From CAWJKP01 sp963843465 (GTDB lineage: Bacteria; Planctomycetota; Planctomycetia; Pirellulales; Thermoguttaceae), in contig CAWJKP010000003.1 of the NCBI GenBank assembly GCA_963843465.1, positions 496,001 to 560,000 of the forward strand: a DNA stretch of 64,000 bases. Direction: 5' to 3'. Shown here in pieces: positions 1 through 7,282 of this stretch (positions within the stretch are counted from its first letter, which is position 1; each line of letters opens with the position of its first letter). The notes under the pieces are model-generated. The model saw only the letters and a list, made by a program, of their open reading frames with translations. It ran no database searches and was not told the origin of the DNA. The translations under genes were made by a program, and so were the position numbers.

Positions 1-532
1 TCGGGCAGCGATGGCTGCACGTCCTTCATCGCGATGAGTACCAATCGTCGGCGATTCTGTGGAACTCCAAAACACTTCGCGTCGAGGACATCGAAAACGT
101 ACAGATACTTATTCTTTTCGAGAAGACGAATAAAGCGCCGAAAAGTGCTGAAGCCTTCAACGTCTGCTATGCCTGGGACATTCTCCATCAAAACATACCC
201 CGGAAGCGCTGCCTGAATCAGGCGGCCGAATTGTGCAAGTAACGTCGCGTCGCGGCGGCGCGCACCGCCTTTTCGCTGTTGACTGAATGGTTGACAAGGG
301 CGCAGCAGGCAAAGAGCACGGCGTTGAACGTCTGGCTTCTGCGTTTGATAGCCAGATCGCCCACGTCGAGTTCCCTGATGTCGGCTTGGACGAATCGTGT
401 CCCGGGATTGTTGTGCTCATAAGTCATGCGGCACGCCTCGTCACGATCGTAACCGGCAACAACATCTATGCCCGCGTCGATGAGCCCACGGGTCAACCCG
501 CCCGCTCCACAGAAGAAATCAAGTGCTTTCAT
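1..532 (-). CDS. dcm: DNA cytosine-5 methyltransferase (partial, frameshifted)
   Basis: This is the N-terminal part of a C5-cytosine DNA methyltransferase, which transfers a methyl group from S-adenosylmethionine to cytosine in a specific DNA site. Motif I (ALDFFCGAGGLTRGL) is at residues 3-17. The catalytic loop PCQPFSQQRKGG, the ENV motif (VLMENVPGIAD) and QNRRRL follow, but in another frame. The break is in a GGG run at 298-300 on the plus strand; restoring one base gives a normal VLFACCAPCQPFS. The gene runs off the window at base 1. Its ATG at 532 overlaps the end of the response regulator gene by 14 bases, so the two are probably translationally coupled. The frameshift may be a sequence error or a real inactivation. 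Confidence 0.88.
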
Positions 533-1679
533 CGCGATCTGCTGCTGGCTGGTTCCGGCACGACGCTACAATTTCCTCACTCCAGGAATCGCAGTCCCGA
601 TCGGGCAACCCCGGACGGCACGCGATGTGCAGGTATGCCCACGACACCAACTCCCGGAAGGGGCTGTCGATGGATGCAATTCGGACGTGATCCGTCCCCG
701 AGGAGCCGATATTCGCGATCGGGATCAAGGCTAGCTCGCGTAAATCGGCTGCCAGGGTCGGGATTCGGCCCTCCAGTCGAGGCAACGGAACGATCCCTTG
801 GCAGTAGCCTTGAGTCAAAATCGTCTTTTCTAGCTGAATTCTGAAGTCTTTGAGCTTCTCAACGTCTCCAATCACCTTCTTCCCCAATGGCATGCTTACG
901 CGATTCAAGGCATCCTTCATTAAACGGCATGAAGCCACCAGCACACTCTTGACCTTTGGCTTTCGGCCTCCAGAGGCTACCAGATCGCACGAAGGCGTGA
1001 GGACGACGGAGAAGGAGCGCGGGTCGTCGACGGATCCATCTTTGTGTCGAAGGATATCACCAAGTTGCAAATCAGCACTCACCGGCGGGCAAAGGTATTG
1101 CTCCCAACTTGCCAAGCGCTCTCCACCCGCATGCCTTGAAAGGTCATCCATGAGCGCGGCAAGGCGGCGTCGGCCGCACCTGAGAATTGTGTTGCTCCGT
1201 TGCTCGGCATCAGACTTGAAGACATCAAAGGCATAGGGAGCGACTTCCCGTAGCGCAAGCGCAAACTCCTTTCGCACCGTTGCCTCTGCATCTCGAATAG
1301 CCTCGACGTGCGGTCGAAAGTCATTGATTGCCGCAGCGAATTCCTCGGGGCTGCCGCGTCCCTTCTTTATGCTTTTCACGAAAGGATGAGCGGGACGCTT
1401 TTCCGCATCTGCGTCCGGTCGGGCAGAGTACACGATTATCGGACAGAAACGTTCCTTCCAGATGCTATCAAATATTTCCTGTCCAGCAACTTCCGGTTCG
1501 CCGGAAAGCCCTGGGGACAGCAAGTCAAGGCTGACGATGTCCGGAAGTTGCTGGGAGATCCATTCTTTGGCCTCGGCGAAACCCATGACCACGCATTCAA
1601 CGTCGGAATGCTCTCGCTCAACCTTCTTCCTCACCTGCGCGACGCTTCTGGAATCATCTTCAACGAATAGCAGTTTCAT
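519..1679 (-). CDS. Response regulator with receiver domain and unknown C-terminal domain
   Basis: The protein has 386 residues from the ATG at 1679. It starts with a receiver domain (MKLLFVEDD) that has the acidic pair D8/D9, a likely phospho-acceptor D52 in IVSLDLL, S85 in IIVYSA and K102. After about residue 120 comes a helical linker, then a C-terminal domain of about 200 residues with LCPPVSADLQLGDIL and VVLTPSCDLV. I cannot assign that domain and see no helix-turn-helix output domain. The gene sits 23 bases after the kinase gene and overlaps the methyltransferase start, so it is probably the kinase's partner in a methylation-linked operon. A longer ORF start upstream lacks support because MKLLFVEDD is the normal receiver start. 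Confidence 0.82.
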   Translation of the reverse strand: MKLLFVEDDSRSVAQVRKKVEREHSDVECVVMGFAEAKEWISQQLPDIVSLDLLSPGLSGEPEVAGQEIFDSIWKERFCPIIVYSARPDADAEKRPAHPFVKSIKKGRGSPEEFAAAINDFRPHVEAIRDAEATVRKEFALALREVAPYAFDVFKSDAEQRSNTILRCGRRRLAALMDDLSRHAGGERLASWEQYLCPPVSADLQLGDILRHKDGSVDDPRSFSVVLTPSCDLVASGGRKPKVKSVLVASCRLMKDALNRVSMPLGKKVIGDVEKLKDFRIQLEKTILTQGYCQGIVPLPRLEGRIPTLAADLRELALIPIANIGSSGTDHVRIASIDSPFRELVSWAYLHIACRPGLPDRDCDSWSEEIVASCRNQPAADRDEST

Positions 1680-1702
1680 GCGGGTGTGTCCTTTCTCTTG
1701 TT

Positions 1703-3850
1703 CTAGTTCTTCAGCGGTAAATCGAACGCAAACGATGCGCCGCCCCGCGTGCCTGGACACTTGGTACTCATGCGGCCGCCATACTCCGCTACGAGTTCCG
1801 ACGCAACCGTAAGCCCCATGCCGATCCCGTTCGGTTTCCTCGTGACACCCGGCCAAAACACTTTGTCGACCACACGTCCGTCAATGCCGGGCCCGGTGTC
1901 GTGAACCCAAACACGAACCCTGGCACGTTCGTTGATCGGCATCAAGCGGAACTCCAGCTCCCGGTCGTCTTTAGGGACCTCGCCGAGCCAATAGACCGCA
2001 TTCGTTATAAGATTCAGCAGTATCGCGTCAAGTTCGCCCGGGTCCGTCGCCACGTGCGTTTCGGAATGGGGCACGTGGCACTTGATCCGTTTACGCTCGA
2101 TTTCGCCCCGCTGAAGAGCCAGGCATTCCGTGATTCGCTCCTCCAAGACGGAGTGCCGTAGTTTGCGACGGAAACCGCGACTTGCCAACGGAGCAAATGT
2201 ATCCGCGAGTCGTTCCATCGCGTTCACGGCGTCGTCGGCATTTCGGTACTCTTCCATTGCGAACTCGTCTTTGAACGGGCCGAATCTACCCTTGACGAAG
2301 TCCAGAAAGCTCCCGAAGGCCGTGGTCCTGTTTCGGATTTCATGCACGAGCATTTGGGCAATCGTTCCCACCGTGGCCAGGCGGCTATAGTAGACAAACC
2401 GTTCCTGGATTGTTTTTCGAGCCGAATCCAGGGATGCGCTGAATGTCTTCAGCAATGGCACCGCTTCCGTCGCGTCAGCGCCCTCATCCGCCAAGGCGTT
2501 CACCTCGCCCAAAAGTTCATCGGCGGACAACTCGGCAAAGAGATCCTCCATCGGCTTCTCTCTTTCCCTCTTCACGCGATCTTCATCACGCTCGATTTCG
2601 AGTAATCCGACGACAGCCTTAAGAATCTCCTCAAACTCTGCCACCTGAAGGCACGACGAAAGACGCTCACGGTCGCTGGTGTCGACTATCCGGGGGTTGC
2701 TCTTGGAGGAGATTGAGACGTAGCCGACAATCTGGCTGGTACTCATACGGGTGCCGATCTTGCTGACGCGCCTCAGGTCAAGCCCTAACCAGTCCCGCGC
2801 CTTGTCCGATTTGGGAAGCACGAGGATGTCGTCGCGGTACACCGATATTCCCTTATGCGCACTGATGGCCTTGCGAACCAGAGCCTTCCGAAAATCGAAC
2901 CTGTCCGAGATTTCTTGCGTATCATCAGGTCCAATGTCCCATGCTCTGATCTCGAACGAGAATGGTCCACAGTGGGAACTGGCTGGGTTGAACGGGAACG
3001 CTTGCCGATCCAGTATGCTGTCGTAAATCTGCTCCCAGCGTCGCTTTACCGGGGTCTTCCTTGTCTCTCCATTCACAATCGGGGAAAAGAGGTAATTACC
3101 TTCAATATTGCCCTTGCGGTCCACCGTTCCTTTAAGAAGGTACTTGGGCTTCGAGAGGAATTCCGGGGATTTAACATCTACTCCTTGAGCCTTATCGTCA
3201 CCCGCTCCCACCAGCGAAACGTTGAAATCGCCGACTTCCGAAAACGGTGAAAGAAGGCGCGACAGATTATCCTGCAGATCCGAGATGGTACTTTCATCCC
3301 ACCTGGTCTTAAGATCGTAAATGCGAACGCGCGTACCTGAGGTGCGGAATGGCGACTGCCCTTCGTACTTCCTGCACCGCGCAAAACACGCGGAGAGGTC
3401 ATCCCCATTCGAAATCTCCGACCAATTCACTTTCAGTTCCCAGCACGGACAACCAGACGCCTGGGTGAGCATGTTGAGTCGTTTTCCGAGCCGTGATGCC
3501 GAAAGACGCCCGAGCCCCTTTTCGCCTACGACGCGCCGCATTTTCTTGCCGCTCGTAGCCTTCGGATTGCGCGACTTGTATGGAGTCGCGACCAGACACC
3601 AGACATCCTCGATGATCTCCCTGGTCATCCCATGGCCGTCATCCTCGATTTCCAAGAACCTTCCCTCCGCATCGTCATGGGAGAATCGCAGCCAGACATT
3701 GCTCGCAAAGGCATCGTACGAATTCTTGACCAATTCGATCACTGCGACCACATCGTTGGTGACAAGATCGGCGCCGAGTGCCGCGAAGACTCTCGGGTGC
3801 ATGCGGAACGGTATTCGGTCAAACGCGTCTCCCGACGTTTTCTTTGCCAT
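1703..3850 (-). CDS. Sensor histidine kinase with two GHKL ATPase domains
   Basis: This 715-residue protein has two ATPase modules. The N-terminal one is Hsp90/MutL-like: ELVKNSYDA (about 39-47), IEDDGHGM (about 68-75) and GEKGLGRLSA (about 110). The C-terminal half is a histidine kinase: H-box MLVHEIRNRT with His near 503, N-box LNLITNAVYW near 613-622, G1 HDTGPGI near 651 and G2 GIGMGL near 676. No membrane segment is seen, so it is likely cytoplasmic. The start MAKKTSGD at 3850 lies 10 bases after vsr. GHKL ATPases of this kind have been linked to restriction-modification loci by comparative genomics; a role in sensing DNA or phage here is inference. Confidence 0.85.
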   Translation of the reverse strand: MAKKTSGDAFDRIPFRMHPRVFAALGADLVTNDVVAVIELVKNSYDAFASNVWLRFSHDDAEGRFLEIEDDGHGMTREIIEDVWCLVATPYKSRNPKATSGKKMRRVVGEKGLGRLSASRLGKRLNMLTQASGCPCWELKVNWSEISNGDDLSACFARCRKYEGQSPFRTSGTRVRIYDLKTRWDESTISDLQDNLSRLLSPFSEVGDFNVSLVGAGDDKAQGVDVKSPEFLSKPKYLLKGTVDRKGNIEGNYLFSPIVNGETRKTPVKRRWEQIYDSILDRQAFPFNPASSHCGPFSFEIRAWDIGPDDTQEISDRFDFRKALVRKAISAHKGISVYRDDILVLPKSDKARDWLGLDLRRVSKIGTRMSTSQIVGYVSISSKSNPRIVDTSDRERLSSCLQVAEFEEILKAVVGLLEIERDEDRVKREREKPMEDLFAELSADELLGEVNALADEGADATEAVPLLKTFSASLDSARKTIQERFVYYSRLATVGTIAQMLVHEIRNRTTAFGSFLDFVKGRFGPFKDEFAMEEYRNADDAVNAMERLADTFAPLASRGFRRKLRHSVLEERITECLALQRGEIERKRIKCHVPHSETHVATDPGELDAILLNLITNAVYWLGEVPKDDRELEFRLMPINERARVRVWVHDTGPGIDGRVVDKVFWPGVTRKPNGIGMGLTVASELVAEYGGRMSTKCPGTRGGASFAFDLPLKN

Positions 3851-3860
3851 GTTGGTTGCT

Positions 3861-4349
3861 CTAGTCTCTGCGGTCGCGGGCGCAATGGGACAATTGCGAG
3901 ATCTCAAGTAACGATTGATTCGACCTCAAGAACCTGTCCGCACGGTAGGCGACGCGATTGAGGGCGTCTGAGCGGTTTGTTCGGGGCTTTCGAAAGCTGC
4001 ACTCCCAAATAATCAATACTCGCCACCCGAGTTCCCTCAGCCTGGCCACGACTCGGCGGTCTCGTAGCCGATTGTCTGCAAGCTTCTTCTTCCACCAAAT
4101 CCGACGGGTTTGGGGAAGAGCGGAAAAACGGCATCCGTGACTGTGCCAGAAGCATCCGTGTACGAATATTACGGCCGTGTACATGGGAAAAACCATGTCC
4201 GGCGTGCCGGGCAGCGCTCGTCGGTGTAAACGGTAGCGAAACCCCATGGCAAACAGGCGCCGCCGCACTTCCAGTTCAGGCTTCGTGTTCTTGGCTCGAA
4301 CGGAGGACATCATCCTGCTTCTGGTCTGCTTGCTGACAACGTCCGTCAT
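3861..4349 (-). CDS. vsr: Very short patch repair endonuclease (Vsr)
   Basis: Vsr nicks DNA at T:G mismatches that arise when 5-methylcytosine deaminates, and it normally accompanies a C5-cytosine methyltransferase. The 162-residue protein has the usual N-terminus (TRSRMMSSVRAKNTKPE), the catalytic GTPDMVFP segment, the zinc-site segment HGCFWHSHGC, and the later LGWRVLIIWEC. The ATG at 4349 is chosen because MTDVVSKQTRSRMM is the family start; an ATG at 4376 is possible. It is the first gene of the operon vsr-kinase-regulator-dcm. Some copies in such loci may act in restriction rather than repair; the sequence does not decide this. Confidence 0.93.
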   Translation of the reverse strand: MTDVVSKQTRSRMMSSVRAKNTKPELEVRRRLFAMGFRYRLHRRALPGTPDMVFPMYTAVIFVHGCFWHSHGCRFSALPQTRRIWWKKKLADNRLRDRRVVARLRELGWRVLIIWECSFRKPRTNRSDALNRVAYRADRFLRSNQSLLEISQLSHCARDRRD

Positions 4350-4410
4350 GATTTGCCAGTCACGGTTCTGTTCCATGAGCCACGTCGCTACTGAAGGACG
4401 GTTACCGGCT

Positions 4411-5199
4411 TCATCGCGGCGGCTCGATCGTCGGCACTTTGCCCTCGCCTCCACCTTCTCTGGGCGGGACAGCCGGAAGCACGGCGAAGAGCAGGTGCAT
4501 CAGGTCGCGGGTGCCCAGGGCGGTGGTCGCGGCCAGCACTTCGCCGGCGGTGAAGCCGGCGGCCAGGCCCTGCTGCTGGTTGAAGATCCGCACCCGATCC
4601 AGTATGGTCCGCTTTTCCGGCGGGAACTGGCTGGCGTAGCAGCCGATGGCGGCAAGCTTCGTCTCCAAGGTGTCGCTGATGTCGCTGACCAACTGCGACG
4701 GCCGCATCGGCAAGAGCGAGCGGAAGGCCAGGAAGAAGTGCATGTAAGCCGGAATCGCGTGGGGCGGCAGGCGGTCGAAGTGCTCGTCCCACTTGGTGAG
4801 CTTGGAATAGAAGACCGCGGCCTCGGTGATCAGCATCGCCTGGTAATGGTCGGGCGAGGCCAGGGGCGTGCGGTCGGCCAGGCCCAACACCAGCTTGGGA
4901 CGATAGCGGCGGAACTGCTTGGCCAGGGCCAGCCGGGCCTCGAAGCTGTCGAACAAACGCCGGTTGGGAAGGTCCAGGGTGACGCGGACCTGCACGCCCA
5001 GCGTCGCGGCGGCCTTGCGCGATTCGGCCAGGCGGACTTCCGGTCCCGGGGAGCCGGGCGTGGGCTCGCCGTCGGTCAGGTCGACGATCCCCACGCGGCA
5101 TCCTTGCCGGACCAGCGTGGCCAGCGTGCCGCCGCAGCCGATCTCCACGTCGTCGGGGTGCGCGCCGACGGCGATCACGTCCAAAGGCAGTTCGTCCAT
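4411..5199 (-). CDS. bshB1: Bacillithiol biosynthesis deacetylase BshB1
   Basis: This is a PIG-L/LmbE-type zinc deacetylase of 262 residues, which removes the acetyl group from GlcNAc-malate in bacillithiol synthesis. The zinc motif AHPDDVEIGCGGTL is at residues 13-26 and a second His lies in SPDHYQA. LTDGEPTPG and KLTKWDEHF are typical of BshB1. The ATG at 5199 (MDELPLDVIAVGAHPDD) is chosen because the ORF upstream of it only translates a palindromic repeat. The C-terminal tail after LFAVLPAV is low-complexity. No other bsh gene is near, so the pathway assignment rests on family similarity. Confidence 0.88.
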   Translation of the reverse strand: MDELPLDVIAVGAHPDDVEIGCGGTLATLVRQGCRVGIVDLTDGEPTPGSPGPEVRLAESRKAAATLGVQVRVTLDLPNRRLFDSFEARLALAKQFRRYRPKLVLGLADRTPLASPDHYQAMLITEAAVFYSKLTKWDEHFDRLPPHAIPAYMHFFLAFRSLLPMRPSQLVSDISDTLETKLAAIGCYASQFPPEKRTILDRVRIFNQQQGLAAGFTAGEVLAATTALGTRDLMHLLFAVLPAVPPREGGGEGKVPTIEPPR

Positions 5200-5218
5200 C
5201 GGGAGTTCTTCAATTGTA

Positions 5219-5271
5219 GTAGGCACACGCCGTGTGCCGTGGCGGGCGGCACACGGCGTGTGCCTGCTACT
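5219..5271. repeat. Palindromic repeat, GGCACACGCCGTGTGCC family
   Basis: Two arms of AGGCACACGCCGTGTGCC, one the reverse complement of the other, are separated by a short GC spacer. Further copies of this family lie at 15890-15965, 27251-27309 and 61931-61985. The copy sits directly upstream of the bshB1 start. Confidence 0.85.
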
Positions 5272-5283
5272 TTTCACCCATCC

Positions 5284-6531
5284 TCAGCTCGGCTTGACAA
5301 TCGCCACCATGAACGTGGGAGGGATCGACTCGAACCGCACGCGGTCGAACTGGAAGTTGCCCCGGGCGAGGTTCAGCATCCAGACGTTCACGCCGGTCGA
5401 ATAGGCCCGCAGAAGCTGGTGGACCTCGGCCACGTTGTCGATGCTGCCCATGGTCACCACCAGCCGGCCGCCTCGCCGCAGCCGCTGGTAGGCGGCGTCG
5501 ACCAGGCGGGCGATCCGCAGCCCGCTGTTGCCGATGAAGATGGCGTCCGGGTCGGGCAAATTATCCCATGCCTCCGGGGCGCGGCCCAGGATCGGCTTGA
5601 GGTTCTTCACGTCGAATCGCCGGGCGTTCTCCACGATGAGCTGATGCTCCTCGGGGTCCATCTCGATGGCGTAGACCTCGCCGGCGGCGGCGATCTGCGC
5701 CGCCTCGACGGCCACCGAGCCGCTGCCCGCCCCGATGTCCCAAACCACGCTCCCCGGGCCCAGGTCGAGCTGGGCCAGGGCCATCGCCCGCAGCTCGGCC
5801 GGCGTCAGCAGGCCCCGCATGGGCTTGGACTGGAGGAACAGGTCGTCCGGGTTGCCGAACAGGCGGCGGCCGACCAGCTCGCGCGGCCGGTCCGGGGTGT
5901 GCGGCTTGCGGACCAGGACCATCACGTTTAGGGGCGAGAACTCGTGGGCGGCGATCTCGGCCAATTCGCCCTGCGTGACCCGTTCGTCCGGCGCGCCGAG
6001 GTTCTCGCAGACGTAGGCCGTGAAATTGTCTACGCCCTGGTCCAAGAGGAAACGCGCCACCGCCGAGGGGGGCGTCTGGTCGCTGGTGAACAATCCCACC
6101 TTTTCCGCCCCGCGGATCTGCTCCAGCACCTGTTGGACGCCGTGGCTGGCAAGGTTGGTGAGGAAGGCTTCTTCCCAGCTTTCTTTGACGCGGGCGAAGG
6201 CCGTCTGCATGGCACTGACGTGCGGCATGACCTCGAAGCGATCCTTGCCCAGGCGATCGCAGAGATAGCGGGCGACCCCGTAGAAGAGCGGATCGCCGGC
6301 GGTGAGCACGACGGTCCGGCTTTGCGGCCGGGCCTCGATCCGCCGGATGATTTCGTCCAGGCTCGAGCCCACGCGGAGCCGCTCCTGGCCTGTTTCGGGC
6401 ACCAGGGCCAGGGCGTGGGCTTCGCCGATCAGCAACTCGGCTGCGTCCACCAGCCGCCGGGCCCGATCGCTCAGGCCGGCCAGGCCGTCTTCGCCGACGC
6501 CGACGATGTAAACCTTTTCCGTGAAAGTCAT
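5284..6531 (-). CDS. cbiET: Cobalt-precorrin methyltransferase CbiE-CbiT fusion
   Basis: The 415-residue protein combines two steps of corrin-ring synthesis. Residues 1 to about 205 are a tetrapyrrole C5-methyltransferase domain (KVYIVGVGEDG, LTAGDPLFYGVARYL). Residues about 225-400 are a CbiT-type methyltransferase/decarboxylase with the SAM motif VWDIGAGSGSVAVEAA and IFIGNSGLRI. This arrangement is that of CobL/CbiET, giving precorrin-8 (or its cobalt form). It is alone here, with no other cob/cbi gene and no cobalamin riboswitch visible upstream. Confidence 0.92.
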   Translation of the reverse strand: MTFTEKVYIVGVGEDGLAGLSDRARRLVDAAELLIGEAHALALVPETGQERLRVGSSLDEIIRRIEARPQSRTVVLTAGDPLFYGVARYLCDRLGKDRFEVMPHVSAMQTAFARVKESWEEAFLTNLASHGVQQVLEQIRGAEKVGLFTSDQTPPSAVARFLLDQGVDNFTAYVCENLGAPDERVTQGELAEIAAHEFSPLNVMVLVRKPHTPDRPRELVGRRLFGNPDDLFLQSKPMRGLLTPAELRAMALAQLDLGPGSVVWDIGAGSGSVAVEAAQIAAAGEVYAIEMDPEEHQLIVENARRFDVKNLKPILGRAPEAWDNLPDPDAIFIGNSGLRIARLVDAAYQRLRRGGRLVVTMGSIDNVAEVHQLLRAYSTGVNVWMLNLARGNFQFDRVRFESIPPTFMVAIVKPS

Positions 6532-6553
6532 AGCAGCTTTCAGCGGTCAGCTT

Positions 6554-6646
6554 TGAGCAGTCAGCCGTCGGCTTTCGGCGCAGACCGTAGGGAGGGTACT
6601 TACGATCCGAAAAGCTGATAGCTGATCGCTGACGGCTGACTGCTCA
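6554..6646. repeat. Inverted repeat TGAGCAGTCAGCCGTC
   Basis: The arm TGAGCAGTCAGCCGTC near 6554-6569 is matched by its complement near 6631-6646. Between the arms are short GCTGATAGCTGATCGCTGA-like units. The right end carries the TGA stop of the cold-shock gene. Confidence 0.75.
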
Positions 6647-6856
6647 CACCGGCCGGACGACCGAGGCCCGGGGACCTTTGCCCTTGCCGCGGCCTTCGCC
6701 CGTCTCGACCTCGTACTCTACCGACTGGCCTTCCTGCAGGTCGTCGAACTTGGCTCCCTCGACCGTGGAATGGTGGAAGAAGACATCCTGTCCTGAGCCG
6801 GAAATGAAGCCGAAACCACGGTCCAACACGATTCGCTTGATCACACCCTGCGCCAT
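6644..6856 (-). CDS. Cold-shock domain protein
   Basis: The 70-residue protein is a single cold-shock domain that binds single-stranded RNA or DNA. RNP1 (DRGFGFI) and RNP2 (DVFFHHS) are both present. The ATG at 6856 (MAQGVIKRIV) is preceded by GAGGAG, a good ribosome binding site; upstream codons in the same ORF look non-coding. The tail GEGRGKGKGPRASVVRPV is basic. The stop TGA lies in an inverted repeat, so the extreme C-terminus may have been set by repeat insertion. Confidence 0.93.
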   Translation of the reverse strand: MAQGVIKRIVLDRGFGFISGSGQDVFFHHSTVEGAKFDDLQEGQSVEYEVETGEGRGKGKGPRASVVRPV

Positions 6857-6989
6857 CGCAACAACTCCTCGCACGAGATCTCGGGCATCGAGGCCCGGGG
6901 AAACCAGACGCTTCGCCGCGACCCGGTCGGGCAATCGCCCCCCGCGGCCGCTGAAACGGACTCAGTATAAGGTCCTGGGCAGGTGCAAG

Positions 6990-7282
6990 CAAGTGGGTAG
7001 GGTGGGACAAGGCCGCCTTGGCGGCCGCCGGCCCACCAGTAGTGGTCAGTGGCGAGTGGTCGGTGGCTAGCGGTCAGTGGCGAGTGGTCGGTGGCTAGGG
7101 ATTTCAGGTGCCGCAAGTTCCGACCACTAGCCACTGACCACTAGCCACTCTGCTCTGGTGGGCCGGCGCCGGCTGACGCGAGCCGGTCCTACAGCAGGCT
7201 GTAGGTTGGGCATTCCTGCCCGACTTGTGCGACGGCCCGCCAAACAAAGACCAATGCCTAGCGACAGGCAAGAATGCCCGTC
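6990..7282. repeat. Repeat-filled gap between csp and cphA
   Basis: This stretch contains the GTAGGGTGGGACAAGGCCGCC / GGCCCACC element, several units of AGTGGTCAGTGGCTAG, and an inverted repeat with arms GTAGGTTGGGCATTCCTGCC and GTAGGACGGGCATTCTTGCC (about 7200-7286). The last arm contributes the TAG stop of cphA. No gene is seen. Confidence 0.8.

Noticed and set aside
6532..6640. Cobalamin riboswitch upstream of the CbiE-CbiT gene
   Set aside because: No B12-box or characteristic core; the sequence is an inverted repeat with short GCTGAT units.
7040..7150. AGTGGTCAGTGGCTAG units as a possible CRISPR array (also near 20120, 25670, 31800)
   Set aside because: Units are short, irregular and without distinct spacers; no cas gene is present.
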